A DNA stretch of 64,000 nt from Calothrix brevissima NIES-22 (GCF_002367995.1 NZ_AP018207.1:6150646-6214645), one strand, 5' to 3'. Shown: positions 34,591-43,878, numbered from the stretch's first letter. The notes: generated by a model from the letters alone, not told the origin. Translations and numbers: made by a program.

Positions 34591-35481
34591 CTATATATTG
34601 CAAAATACTAAAATATATTCAGCAGTGAGTTCTGGCTGTTCTAAGTGGGGAATATGACCGCAATCTTTAATCCATGAAAGTTTACTATTGGGAATAGCGT
34701 TTTGAAATCTTTGTGCGTCTTTAGTACCTAGAATTTTATCGGAGTCACCCCATAAAATTAATGTAGGTTGGGTAATTTCCGCTAATTTTTGCCTTTTAAA
34801 AGCTCGATAACCACCGCTTTTAGTAAAAGTAATTAAAGCTTGGCTCCAACTTGGCATTTGTAGGTGTAATGCGGCACAAGCGACACTATCATTTGATGCT
34901 AGATGTGTAGCTTTATAAGCAGCGCGAGAAATGCGATCGCGGACTTTGGGACTGCGTAAAAACTCTGTGGCATAATAATCCAAAGGGGGAAACATTAATT
35001 TACTCAGTGGCGAACCTCCCTGTAAACCTGCACTATCCATTAACACGAGTTTTTGTACCGCTTCTGGATAAGTTAGAGTAAAATCAATCGCCGCCGCACC
35101 CCCCATTGATGCGCCAAGCAAAATTACAGGTTGATTAATTAGGGTTTTCCAAAAATAATAAAGATGGGTTTTAATGGCAGTAGGGCTATATTCAATATCA
35201 GCCAATCTTTCTGTAAAACCAAAGCCTAATAAATCCACCGCCCAAGTTTCATTTTTGGCGGCTAATAGCGGTAGTAGTCGGCGGAATTCTAAAACAGAAC
35301 TATCAAAGCCGTGAATTAAGAGAATGGGTACACCACCGCTACCTTGATGAACATAGGTAGTATTGATTGGTTGATTAGCTAGAGGAGTAGCGATCGCTTG
35401 AGATTGGATACTCTGCGCTAGTGCGATCGCAGCTGGTTCTTGGAGTTGCCCAACGGCTGTAGGTAAGAAACTTGGAAACAT
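34591..35481 (-). CDS. Alpha/beta-hydrolase fold protein
   Basis: A 296-residue hydrolase. The oxyanion strand HGFDSS, the nucleophile elbow GASMGGAAA (Ser), an acid in LWGDSDKIL and the histidine in DCGHIPHLEQPE form a complete catalytic triad. The substrate is unknown. The ATG at 35481 was chosen; the frame extends ten codons further to 35511 without a ribosome-binding site. The HIP1-rich sequence upstream is intergenic. Confidence 0.82.
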   Translation of the reverse strand: MFPSFLPTAVGQLQEPAAIALAQSIQSQAIATPLANQPINTTYVHQGSGGVPILLIHGFDSSVLEFRRLLPLLAAKNETWAVDLLGFGFTERLADIEYSPTAIKTHLYYFWKTLINQPVILLGASMGGAAAIDFTLTYPEAVQKLVLMDSAGLQGGSPLSKLMFPPLDYYATEFLRSPKVRDRISRAAYKATHLASNDSVACAALHLQMPSWSQALITFTKSGGYRAFKRQKLAEITQPTLILWGDSDKILGTKDAQRFQNAIPNSKLSWIKDCGHIPHLEQPELTAEYILVFCNI

Positions 35482-35948
35482 AAGCCTTAGTTTACCATGT
35501 TGTGTCCCCAACAGTGCGATCGCTCTGTGTTGCCTTTGACTCCAGAATAATCACTGTCCCATCGATTCATTAATAGCATCGCCTCAAATCAAAGCCTAAT
35601 TTATGGGAAATGCATAACATATTACATACATTCCGCGCCAATAAATTAACTATGCATCCTAAGATTATTTAAATCTCACACTTTAAATTAATACAGTTGC
35701 CCATATAAAACTCATGCTCATATTAATACTTACGAAGGAATACTGTTAATCAATATAAATCTATTTTTGTTATAATTAAATATAATGCTCATCAATATAT
35801 AGAAAAATCAGTAATTTTACGGTTAAATCATATACTCTTATCAAATTGACCGCTCCTGTTAAAATTACCACAAATAATCTCAGCAACTCTTGCCATCACA
35901 GAAATTGTGTTAAAAAATAGCTATTAACGTTGAATAATTTTACAAGAT
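35482..35948. other. AT-rich intergenic region
   Basis: This 467-bp stretch between the divergent hydrolase and small-peptide genes is unusually AT-rich from about 35600 onward. It presumably carries both promoters, but I cannot point to a confident promoter element or reading frame in it. Confidence 0.4.
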
Positions 35949-36191
35949 ATGCAGATAAAATTTCCAAAAAACAATCACAAAAAATCTCAACAAAATATTA
36001 AAAATAACCCCCTATTAGAATTGACTGAATTAACCGATAGAGAAACTGAATTAGTAGTAGGTGCTTGGGGTGATGGAAGTCGTGGTGGCGGTGGCTCTGG
36101 AGTTGCTGGTTGGAAGGTTTATAAGGGTAGCACTGGCACTGGTGCTAGGGTGACTAGTACTGTTAATGTGGAAATTTATGGTAACCCATAA
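35949..36191 (+). CDS. Small precursor-peptide-like protein with a conserved-looking leader
   Basis: An 80-residue peptide. Residues 1-39 are a charged leader ending LTELTDRETELVVGA; the motif LT(D/E)xExELVVG(A/G) resembles the leaders of cyanobacterial double-glycine peptides (CTB-type and similar), with cleavage expected after GA. The remaining 41 residues (WGDGSRGGGGSGVAG, then KVYKGSTGTGARVTSTVNV) are rich in G, S and T and contain no cysteine. A decayed second copy lies 150 bp downstream. No modifying enzyme or peptidase-transporter is adjacent, so calling it a bacteriocin or RiPP precursor is inference. Confidence 0.55.
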   Translation: MQIKFPKNNHKKSQQNIKNNPLLELTELTDRETELVVGAWGDGSRGGGGSGVAGWKVYKGSTGTGARVTSTVNVEIYGNP

Positions 36192-36337
36192 TATTCCCAA
36201 ATTTTATAAACCAAATACTATTTACCTGATTAGGTGCTACTCAAATTAGTGAGCTAAGGGAGAATCAAAATTAGAGATAAAATCCCCAGACATCATAGTT
36301 AAAAGCATCAAAATAACAGCACAAAGATTAGCTGTCC

Positions 36338-36445
36338 GATTTGATTGAATTAAGCATTCGGGAATCTAAATTAGTAGTCATTGCTTGAGATTATAGTAAT
36401 AGTACTACTAGTAGAAATTGGGAATGTAGTTACACAAAGAGCTAG
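36338..36445 (+). pseudogene. Decayed second copy of the leader-peptide gene
   Basis: Read in frame from 36338, DLIELSIRESKLVVIA aligns with the ELTDRETELVVGA leader motif of the gene at 35949, and a TGA stop (36386-36388) stands exactly where the functional copy has the TGG for W. The frame continues as a short S/T/N-rich core (DYSNSTTSRNW) to a stop at 36445. An upstream in-frame TAG and the lack of a start codon mark it as a pseudogene. Confidence 0.55.
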
Positions 36446-36483
36446 TAAATGCCTTGTTCGACATCAGTTGAGCATATTTTATT

Positions 36484-36514
36484 GCACTCCAATTTCGTGA
36501 AGAAATTGGAGTGC
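36484..36514 (+). terminator. Rho-independent terminator
   Basis: Two 13-nt arms (GCACTCCAATTTC at 36484-36496 and its perfect reverse complement at 36502-36514) with a five-base loop are followed by TTCTTTC. It lies after the leader-peptide gene and its decayed copy and before the TPS exoprotein gene. Confidence 0.8.
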
Positions 36515-36639
36515 TTCTTTCACTAAGCTGATGGCAAGATAGTAGCAATTAAACTTTTGATAAATCAACGATTCATATTTGCGATCGGGGAAGACATTTC
36601 AGTTACTCAGTAGCTAAGATAGTAGCTTCTAGCAAGATA

Positions 36640-39600
36640 ATGGCAAAAACTATGTCAGTGACGAAAAGAAAGAGCAAAATTTTCTACATCAAAATATTGC
36701 TGGGCTTACCGCTTATTTTTTGGTCGCTGGCAAATACAAGACTGAGTGCTTCTGCACAAATTATTCCCGATAGTACGCTACAAAATAATACAATTGTCAG
36801 TCCTAATGCTGGGACTTTTACTATTGATGGTGGTACTAGATCTGGTAATAACTTATTCCATAGTTTTCAAAATTTTTCCCTGCTTAAAGACCAAATAGCT
36901 GCTTTTAATAATCCTACAGATATTCAAAACATTATCAGCCGTGTTACTGGTAGTTCTATTTCTGAAATTGATGGTTTAATTCGTGCCCAAGGCGCAGCTA
37001 ATTTGTTTCTCATCAATCCTAATGGGATTGTTTTTGGTGCTAATGCTGCTTTAGATATTGGTGGTTCTTTTATTGGTTCCACAGCCAATAGTATCCGATT
37101 TGCTGATGGTAGCGAATTCAGTGCTAGCAATCCACAAACCACATCTTTATTGACAGTGAGCGTTCCTTTAGGATTGCAATACGGGCCCAATAATACAGCT
37201 ATTATCAAGGTCAACGGTACGGGAAACAATCTCAGTTTCAATAAAAATAACTTTTTCGTCATTAAAGACTCTCGTCCTACCGGTCTTATGGTACAGCCAC
37301 AGAAAACTTTGGCTTTGGTAGGTGGGAATATTGACGTTACAGGAGGTAATCTCACCGCCAATAGCGGACGAATTGAGTTAGGAAGTGTGGGTACAGACAG
37401 TTTTGTCACCCTGAATCCCATTACCTCTGGTTGGGAATTGAGTTATGGAAATGTCAATAGCTTTGGCGATATTAACCTATCTCAAGCAACTTCTTTAGAA
37501 GTTAGTGGTAATGGCGGTACTATCGAACTACAGGGACGTAACATTCAAGTCAAAGATGGTTCTGCTATGTTGGCAGATACCGTAGGTAATGGTTTACCAG
37601 GAAGTCTAATAATTAAGGCAAGAGAAGCGGTAGCAGTCAGTGGTACTTCTGGATTAGGTCTTCCCTTTGTAACTTATTTATCAACCGATGTTGCACCTGG
37701 CGCAACGGGTAATGGTGGCAATTTATTAATTGATACAACAAGCTTGCGTGTCGCTAGTGGCGCTCAAATTTCTAGTGGTACCTTTGGTGCTGGTAACGCT
37801 GGTAGTCTGACAGTTAACGCCCAGCAAATTGAATTGACTGGTGGTTCAGGTGTATCTGGTTCTAGCGGTTTATTTACACCAGTAGCTCCAGGAGCCACAG
37901 GTAATGGTGGTAAGTTAGTAATTCAAACAGATAACTTGTTAGTTACTAACGGTGCACAGGTATTTGCTAACACCTTTGGTATTGGCAATGCTGGCAGCAT
38001 AGAATTAAACGCCACAAATATACAATTAACAGGTGCTTCACGAGGCGGCGTTTCTAGTGGCATATTTGCCAATGCCGAATCTATTGCCCAAGGTAGAGGC
38101 GGAAATATCGCTATTAATACGGAAAATTTACAGGTTGCTAATGGTGCCAGGATAGCAGTTAGTACCTTTAATGCCAAAGATGGAGGAATTTTAACAGTCA
38201 AGGCAAAAGATATAGAGCTATTGAGGGGTGCAGCTGGTGTTGGTTCCAGTGGACTGTATGCAAATGTGGAATCCAAAGCCGCAGGTAATGGTGGCAAATT
38301 ATTGATTGAAACAGAGAATTTACGCATTGCTGATGGCGCACAAATAGCAGCATTAACTTTTGGTTCAGGAAATGCGGGAATTGTCAATTTGCAAGCCAAT
38401 CAGATAGAAATGAGCGGTACTTCACCTGGAGGTTTCCCAAGCGGGATACTTGCGAATGTGGAATCAGGTGCAACGGGTAATGGTGGTAGTTTAAACATTG
38501 ATACTCAAAGTTTACGCTTAATTAATGGTGCGCAAATTGGTACGGGTACTTTTAGCTCTGGAAATGCTGGAGATTTAAATATTCAGGCAAATAATATAGA
38601 ACTCATTGGTGGTTCTACTAGCGGTCAGAGTTTATTATTTACCACAGTTCTCTCTAATGCCACGGGTAAGGGAGGGAATTTAACAATAGATACCGATACA
38701 TTGCGGCTGATAGATGGTGGTCAAATTGCTACTAGTACTGCTGGCTCTGGCAAGGCAGGTAATTTAATAGTAACAGCCAATAATATAGAAGTTATTGGTA
38801 TGAATGCTGTAGGACGCAGTGGTTTATTTGCTAGTGCAATCCAAGGCAACGGTGATGGGGGAAACTTAAATATTACTACTGATAATTTAACTATTCAAGA
38901 TGGAGGGATTATCAGTGCTAGTAATTTCCATAGCCGCAACACGAATATACCAGCAGGGCAAGGAAAAGCAGGTAATATTCAGATTGATGCGGGAGCGATT
39001 TTACTTGATAATACTTCCTCAGAAAATCTGTCCAGCATCAGTGCCTCTACAGTTTCTGGTGGTGGTGGTAATATCTTTTTGAATGTGCAAACATCATTAA
39101 CTGCTCGCAATGGTAGCCAAATATCTGCTGATACTAAAGGTGGTGGTGATGGCGGTAGCATTAATATCAATGCTGATTCTCTGACATTTACTACTGGGGC
39201 TTCTTTGAATACCAGTACAGTAAGTACAGGCAATGCGGGATTAATTAAAATTGCTGCTAATTCTGTTTTGTTTGATGGTTATCTTGATACTTTATTTACT
39301 GGTGCTTTCAGCGAAGCTAAAGCTGGATCGCAAGGTAATGGCGGCAATATTCAAGTGACAAGCAATTTGTTAAAGGTAATAAATCAAGCTCATATTTCTA
39401 CTAATAGTTTGGGATTAGGTCAAGCTGGTAATATCATTATCAATGCGCAGCAAATCCAAAGCGATCGCGGTAATATAGTAGCCACTTCCACACAAACAGG
39501 TGGTGGTAATCTCAATTTGACTACTGATTTACTCTTCCTCAATAACCAGAGTTTAGTTAGTACTAGCGTTTTGGATAGTACTGGTGGCGGTGGTAATATT

Positions 39601-40173
39601 AACATTAATGCCAATTTTGTTGTGGCTCATAATAGAAGTGATATTAGAGCTAATGCTGTCTTTGGCCCTGGTGGTAATATTCAAATCCAAACTCAAGGTA
39701 TTTTTATCTCTCCAGATAGCCAGATTGATGCAAGTTCAACATTTGGAGTTGATGGGGTTGTGACAATTAATAACCTAGAAACGAGTAAGAATCTGGCTAA
39801 TACTGAATTACCCACAAATATCATAGATCCTAGTCAACAAATTGCTGCTAGTTGTCGAGGCGATCGCGCTAACAATTTTGTTGTGACTGGACGAGGTGGA
39901 TTACCACAAAATCCTACTGATATAATTATGGGTCATACAATTTGGCATGATTTCCGTGATTTGTCTCCTCAAGTAGGATTACAGCCAAATGGTGTGGAAG
40001 CAAGAGTCACAAACGCTTCTCAAGCAAAACCGAAAAATAATGAGCCATCTGTAATTATTGAGGCTCAAGGTTTGGTAATTAATAGCAAAGGGGAAGCTGA
40101 ATTATTAGCTAATTCTCCGAAGATTATTCCTGAATCGGCTAAAAATGCTCCTGCTTATTGTGGAGCAATTTAA
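36640..40173 (+). CDS. Two-partner-secretion exoprotein (filamentous haemagglutinin N-terminal domain)
   Basis: A 1177-residue secreted protein. A basic N-terminus and hydrophobic stretch (about 12-40) ending LSASA form a signal peptide. The TPS domain follows (about 45-290), with the anchor motifs NLFHSFQNF, ANLFLINPNGIVFGANAALDIGGSF and FIGSTANSI, needed for export through a TpsB barrel. Six repeats of 63-66 residues (about 355-735) each contain ATGNGG-type, GAQI and GNAG blocks and predict a beta-helix. The C-terminus has a Cys motif (ASCRGD) and ends YCGAI. No TpsB gene is seen on either side, so secretion must depend on one elsewhere. Confidence 0.88.
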   Translation: MAKTMSVTKRKSKIFYIKILLGLPLIFWSLANTRLSASAQIIPDSTLQNNTIVSPNAGTFTIDGGTRSGNNLFHSFQNFSLLKDQIAAFNNPTDIQNIISRVTGSSISEIDGLIRAQGAANLFLINPNGIVFGANAALDIGGSFIGSTANSIRFADGSEFSASNPQTTSLLTVSVPLGLQYGPNNTAIIKVNGTGNNLSFNKNNFFVIKDSRPTGLMVQPQKTLALVGGNIDVTGGNLTANSGRIELGSVGTDSFVTLNPITSGWELSYGNVNSFGDINLSQATSLEVSGNGGTIELQGRNIQVKDGSAMLADTVGNGLPGSLIIKAREAVAVSGTSGLGLPFVTYLSTDVAPGATGNGGNLLIDTTSLRVASGAQISSGTFGAGNAGSLTVNAQQIELTGGSGVSGSSGLFTPVAPGATGNGGKLVIQTDNLLVTNGAQVFANTFGIGNAGSIELNATNIQLTGASRGGVSSGIFANAESIAQGRGGNIAINTENLQVANGARIAVSTFNAKDGGILTVKAKDIELLRGAAGVGSSGLYANVESKAAGNGGKLLIETENLRIADGAQIAALTFGSGNAGIVNLQANQIEMSGTSPGGFPSGILANVESGATGNGGSLNIDTQSLRLINGAQIGTGTFSSGNAGDLNIQANNIELIGGSTSGQSLLFTTVLSNATGKGGNLTIDTDTLRLIDGGQIATSTAGSGKAGNLIVTANNIEVIGMNAVGRSGLFASAIQGNGDGGNLNITTDNLTIQDGGIISASNFHSRNTNIPAGQGKAGNIQIDAGAILLDNTSSENLSSISASTVSGGGGNIFLNVQTSLTARNGSQISADTKGGGDGGSININADSLTFTTGASLNTSTVSTGNAGLIKIAANSVLFDGYLDTLFTGAFSEAKAGSQGNGGNIQVTSNLLKVINQAHISTNSLGLGQAGNIIINAQQIQSDRGNIVATSTQTGGGNLNLTTDLLFLNNQSLVSTSVLDSTGGGGNININANFVVAHNRSDIRANAVFGPGGNIQIQTQGIFISPDSQIDASSTFGVDGVVTINNLETSKNLANTELPTNIIDPSQQIAASCRGDRANNFVVTGRGGLPQNPTDIIMGHTIWHDFRDLSPQVGLQPNGVEARVTNASQAKPKNNEPSVIIEAQGLVINSKGEAELLANSPKIIPESAKNAPAYCGAI
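37699..38850 (+). repeat. Six in-gene repeats of about 190 bp
   Basis: The glycine-rich block (GATGNGG or similar) recurs at about 37699, 37891, 38089, 38282, 38471, 38659 and 38848, a spacing of 188-198 bp. The copies differ in DNA sequence, so they are old duplications rather than recent ones. Confidence 0.8.
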
Positions 40174-40250
40174 ATGAGAGACGCGATGAATCGCGTCTGT
40201 ACAATTGTAATTTATAAGAGGGTTTTATTATTAGTCAAGTAAACAATGGG

Positions 40251-40664
40251 TCAGTAGTTGTTTTGTAAATATTCAATAGCAGCTTCTAATTTGGAAGAAT
40301 ATCCTTCGGCAAATCTTTCAAACCAAAGTCCTTCAGGCGAAAATGGATCTAATTTAGCTAACCATTCTTTCGCCTGAGTTTTTAATGCTTCTCTTTGTTT
40401 TACTTTAAGTTGTTCTTGGCGAATCCTTTCTTGTTCTAATTCTTCCTGTCGTCTCAAATCTTCGGCTTTGTCTCGTTCGACAAAATCAGCCTTCACTTCC
40501 TCCAAAAGATTATCGATGAGAGAAGCTGCTTTTGGTGATACGGGAATCAATGGTTGGGTAATGTTTAGCTGAGGTTTTGACTGAGGTTGTGGTTGGGGTG
40601 GAGGAGTTTTCCCTTCTTTGTATTCAGTTTGGAGTTCAGCTAATAGCTTATCAATATTATCCAT
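40251..40664 (-). CDS. Hypothetical protein with proline/glutamine linker and coiled coil
   Basis: A 137-residue soluble protein: an N-terminal helix (DKLLAELQTEYKEG), a P/Q-rich linker (PPPQPQPQSKPQ, about 20-32), a charged coiled coil (about 60-100, EDLRRQEELEQERIRQEQL) and a C-terminal block WLAKLDPFSPEGLWFERFA that looks conserved. I cannot name the family. It lies downstream of the three vWA genes on the same strand, after about 160 bp of tandem repeats. Confidence 0.6.
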   Translation of the reverse strand: MDNIDKLLAELQTEYKEGKTPPPQPQPQSKPQLNITQPLIPVSPKAASLIDNLLEEVKADFVERDKAEDLRRQEELEQERIRQEQLKVKQREALKTQAKEWLAKLDPFSPEGLWFERFAEGYSSKLEAAIEYLQNNY

Positions 40665-40679
40665 TGCAGGAATCAGGGA

Positions 40680-40822
40680 AGGGGGAAAAGGAGGACAAGG
40701 GAGACAAGGAGGACAAGGGAGACAAGGAGGACAAGGAAGACAAGGAGGACTAATGACTAATGACTAATGACTAATGACTATTGACTATTGACTAATGACA
40801 AATGACCAATGACAAATGACAA
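40680..40822. repeat. Tandem-repeat block (9-nt and 7-nt units)
   Basis: A run of GGAGGACAA/GGGAGACAA 9-nt units (about 40681-40747) is followed by TAATGAC/TTGACTA heptamers to about 40822. The block fills the whole gap between the hypothetical gene and the first vWA gene. Confidence 0.85.
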
Positions 40823-41428
40823 TTAGTCCTTAATCGCATTCAGCAACACTTCTGATAAACTCATATCCTCCATATCTTCCATTGTAATGGTGTCGCAGAT
40901 ATCAAACTTGGCTCCTGCGCCTTGGAGATCGTCATCTAGGACTTTGAGAAAGCGGGTAGCTTGTGCATCTGTACCGACTTGAATAAAGGAAATGGCTAGT
41001 TCTTCATCGCGATCCATTTGTCGGGAAGCTTCGATAATGACTTTCATCACGGCTTTGCGATCGTCTGGTTCGCCATCGGTAACTACTAAAATTGTCTCAC
41101 CATTAGGCTTAGTTTGTTTAGCTGCTTTGCGTTTAAAGTAATCATCTGTGGCGTGTTTCAGGACTCCGGCTAAGTCTGTGGTTCCTGAGGGATCGTTTTC
41201 TTGAAAGATTTGCGCTACTTTAGCGGAGGTGACGTTTTCATAGCGTTTGAATTTGCCGGAAAATACGTAAATAGTGATACCATCTGGATCTAATTGTTCG
41301 CACTTACTCGCTAAAGCAAAGGTTGATTCTTGCGCGGTTACCCATCTGTTTCTACCACCTTTTTGATCTGGGGTAGCCATGCTGCCGCTTTTGTCGATAA
41401 TTAAGGTATAGTCACGATTATCTAGCAT
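40823..41428 (-). CDS. Von Willebrand A domain protein, copy 1 of 3
   Basis: A 201-residue protein that is a single vWA domain. The metal-ion-dependent adhesion site is complete: D12-x-S14-x-S16 in IIDKSGS, the threonine in PSGTTDLAG, and the aspartate in VTDGEPDD. There is no signal peptide, so it acts in the cytoplasm. It shares most of its sequence with the two genes upstream on the same strand. The ATG at 41428, with GGAG nine bases before it, aligns with the starts of the paralogues; a TTG 15 bases earlier is less likely. Confidence 0.85.
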   Translation of the reverse strand: MLDNRDYTLIIDKSGSMATPDQKGGRNRWVTAQESTFALASKCEQLDPDGITIYVFSGKFKRYENVTSAKVAQIFQENDPSGTTDLAGVLKHATDDYFKRKAAKQTKPNGETILVVTDGEPDDRKAVMKVIIEASRQMDRDEELAISFIQVGTDAQATRFLKVLDDDLQGAGAKFDICDTITMEDMEDMSLSEVLLNAIKD

Positions 41429-41471
41429 TTCTAATGTCTCCAAGTATTATTTAAAACATTTGCACCGATGA

Positions 41472-42074
41472 TTAACCCGCGATCGCTTTTAATACGTCGG
41501 TGAGGGTCATTTCTTCTAATTGGTCTAAAGTGATGGTGTCACAAATATCAAATTTAGCGCCAACGCTTTGCAATTCATCATCTATGGCATGGAGAAATTT
41601 GGTAGCCTTGGTATCAGCACCTACTTGAATGACAGCAATTCTTAACTCTTGGGGATTGTCCAAGCGCTGAGTTGCATTGATAATTATTTCATAGACGGCT
41701 TGGCGATCGCCTGGTGTCCCATCAGTTACAACTAAAATTACTTCTCCTGCTGGCTTGGTTTTGCCATCAGCTTTGCGTTTAAAGTAGCTATTAATGGCGT
41801 CTTGTAGCACCCCTACTAAGTTGGTGCTATCGCCAGGAATATTTTCTGTAAAAATTTGCTTGATTTTAGCGGCAGTAACATAATCGTAACGCTTAAATTC
41901 TTTAGAAAATAGATAAATGGTTAAGCCATCAAGGTCAAATTCTTCGCATCTAGCAGCTAAAGCATATGTTGATTCTTGTAGTGCTGTCCAGCGACTTTTA
42001 CCATTTTTTTGATCTGTAGTAGCCATGCTGGCACTCTGGTCAATAATTAAGGTGTAGTCACGGTTTTCTAGCAT
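41472..42074 (-). CDS. Von Willebrand A domain protein, copy 2 of 3
   Basis: A 200-residue vWA protein, the most divergent of the three tandem copies. It keeps the MIDAS residues in DQSASM, GDSTNLVG (threonine present as STN) and VTDGTPGD. The N-terminus MLENRDYTLIIDQS and C-terminal FDICDTITLDQLEEMTLTDVL match the other copies. A GGGGGA stretch lies about nine bases before the ATG. It is 43 bp from copy 1 and 67 bp from copy 3, so all three may be one transcript. Confidence 0.85.
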   Translation of the reverse strand: MLENRDYTLIIDQSASMATTDQKNGKSRWTALQESTYALAARCEEFDLDGLTIYLFSKEFKRYDYVTAAKIKQIFTENIPGDSTNLVGVLQDAINSYFKRKADGKTKPAGEVILVVTDGTPGDRQAVYEIIINATQRLDNPQELRIAVIQVGADTKATKFLHAIDDELQSVGAKFDICDTITLDQLEEMTLTDVLKAIAG

Positions 42075-42141
42075 GGCTGATGTCCCCCAAAAGTTGTTGA
42101 TAATTAATCTAGATTAAGCTTCCAGACTGGGTTAGTTAAAC

Positions 42142-42747
42142 TTAGTCTGTAATTGCATTCATTAACACATCTGCAAGACTCATTTCTTCTAAGTCATCTA
42201 GAGTCACGGTATCACAAATGTCAAATTTAGCACCTACACTTTGTAATTGATCGTCTAAGGCTTTCAGAAACTTTGTAGCTTGGGGATCTGTACCAACTTG
42301 CACAATGGAAATTCCTAATTCTTCATCTCGATCCATTTGGCGGGTAGCACTAATAATGACTTCAAAGACGGCTTTGCGATCGTCTGGTTCGCCATCAGTA
42401 ATTACTAAGATTGTCTCGCCATTGGGTTTAGTTTGACCTGATGCTTTCCGCTTAAAGTAATTATTGAGTGCGTCTTGAAGTACACCTGCTAAATTGGTTG
42501 TCCCAGCTGGATCGTTTTCTTGGAAAATTTGTGCAACTTTGGCGGAGGTAACATCATCGTAGCGTTTAAATCTCCCAGAAAATACGTAGACTGTAATTCC
42601 ATCTGGGTCATACTGCTCACATTTCCTGGCTAAGGCTAGGGTGGATTCTTGAGCTATATCCCATCTACTTCTCCCTCCTGCTTGGTCAGGAGTAGACATA
42701 CTGCCGCTTTTATCAATAATTAATGTATAGTCACGGTCACTCATCAT
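42142..42747 (-). CDS. Von Willebrand A domain protein, copy 3 of 3
   Basis: A 201-residue vWA protein very similar to copy 1 (IIDKSGSMSTPDQAGGRSRW; AGTTNLAG; ITDGEPDDRKA), with a complete MIDAS. It is the first gene of the likely operon. Two adjacent ATGs (42747 and 42744) could start it. The conserved C-terminal (A)KFDICDTVTLDDLEEMSLADVL suggests a common binding surface shared by the three proteins. Related cytoplasmic vWA proteins (TerY-type) act with phosphatases or kinases, but none is adjacent here. Confidence 0.85.
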   Translation of the reverse strand: MMSDRDYTLIIDKSGSMSTPDQAGGRSRWDIAQESTLALARKCEQYDPDGITVYVFSGRFKRYDDVTSAKVAQIFQENDPAGTTNLAGVLQDALNNYFKRKASGQTKPNGETILVITDGEPDDRKAVFEVIISATRQMDRDEELGISIVQVGTDPQATKFLKALDDQLQSVGAKFDICDTVTLDDLEEMSLADVLMNAITD

Positions 42748-43359
42748 AGTATTCCTTGATTGTTATCCTTTGGTTACTAGTTTAACCACTAGAATCGGGG
42801 TTGATATAGGTGTTGCTACCTCTATCGTTACATTTGTTACTGAAAATTTTTTTGAAAATGGGCATAGGGCATGGGAAAGATAGATTTTCATGTTTAGTTG
42901 TGGGATTTTTTGGTGAATAGCTGATTTATCTCAGGATTGAAGCGAGGCTGCACATTAACGCCCTCACCCTAGAAGGGTGGGGCTAAACACACAAAGCCTG
43001 CAAAGGCAGGCTAATTTGCATCTTCATAGAAAGTTAGTATAAAGTCCTAATTACAGGTGATGAATTGCAGATATATGTAGTCTATGGAGATTTTGTGATT
43101 GAGGCTAAATCTCTGTGAGGTTGCAGATTAACGTCCTCAGCGCTATTTCCTTATACCAATTTAAATAATGTTGGCGGCACGTAAATATATTCTAGAGGTC
43201 ATGGCAATGCCATGCCCCTACCATTTGTCGCATTCTTTTTTTAATTTTTTATCAGTAGTAGCACGTGCTTGTTTAGTAGCAAATTAAGATTAACGCTATG
43301 AGTAGGCAATAGGCAACAGAGTTAGAAAAACTGTTGCCTAGAGGTTGCCTGTTTTTTTA
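42748..43359. other. Intergenic region with palindromes and dispersed repeats
   Basis: This 612-bp gap contains the roughly 45-bp repeat also found at 10177 (about 42880-42930), two hairpins at about 42963-43012 (CCTCACCCT with AGGGTGGGG, and AGCCTGC with GCAGGCT), and an imperfect direct repeat of GCACATTAACGCCCTCA (about 42950 and 43125). No reading frame is convincing. Confidence 0.55.
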
Positions 43360-43791
43360 TTAGTTAGTGTATTTACTGATGACCTTAGCTAATTCTGGTA
43401 CTGCTTCTTCTACATGCTGTTTAGCTGAACCCCGAAATCTTTCGTATGTTCCGCGAACAATTTGACGCTTGGTTTTTTTGACTCGTTCATCGGTGACACT
43501 TAGTAGTGCATCAGCAGTGCGATCGCTACTTGTAATTAGATATTCTACTGGATCGCCTTTCTGTAAACCTTCGCTCCAGATCGGATCGATGGCTGTAAAA
43601 CACTGTGGTAGAAGCTGCTCGACAACGTAAGGGATATATCCTGGTTTTACTCCCTTCAATGCAGCGAAGGCTGTTTTTAAAGCCATACCACTGAGTCCGG
43701 ACTTGGATTCAACCTGCTTTTCCAGCATTGTGCAACAGTCAACGACAATCTTGTCTTTTTTATCGGAATTCAATAGTTCGTCGCTTAATCC
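43360..43791 (-). CDS. Conserved cyanobacterial protein (DUF6918-like)
   Basis: A 143-residue helical protein. The blocks GLSGMALKTAFAALKGVKPGYIPYVVEQLLPQCFTAIDPIW and IVRGTYERFRGSAKQHVEEAVPELAKVI belong to a small conserved family without known function, which I believe is DUF6918. The start is decided by AGGAGG six to seven bases before the ATG at 43791; the frame extends eight codons upstream. No signal peptide or membrane helix is seen. It stands alone between intergenic regions full of repeats. Confidence 0.65.
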   Translation of the reverse strand, partial: GLSDELLNSDKKDKIVVDCCTMLEKQVESKSGLSGMALKTAFAALKGVKPGYIPYVVEQLLPQCFTAIDPIWSEGLQKGDPVEYLITSSDRTADALLSVTDERVKKTKRQIVRGTYERFRGSAKQHVEEAVPELAKVISKYTN

Positions 43792-43878
43792 CATTTCAAT
43801 CCTCCTGATTTTCAAAGTCTTAATTTTTATTCAACCAATTTGTCAACGAACAGGATATTACAAAATAGGGTAGTATAG

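Noticed and set aside
36924-39614. Several open frames on the minus strand within the TPS exoprotein gene
   Set aside because: They mirror the repetitive sense gene, have biased V/L/P composition and no ribosome-binding sites.
40680-40822. Regular repeats considered as a CRISPR array
   Set aside because: Units are 7-9 nt head-to-tail without unique spacers, and no cas gene is present. The same applies to the other tandem tracts.
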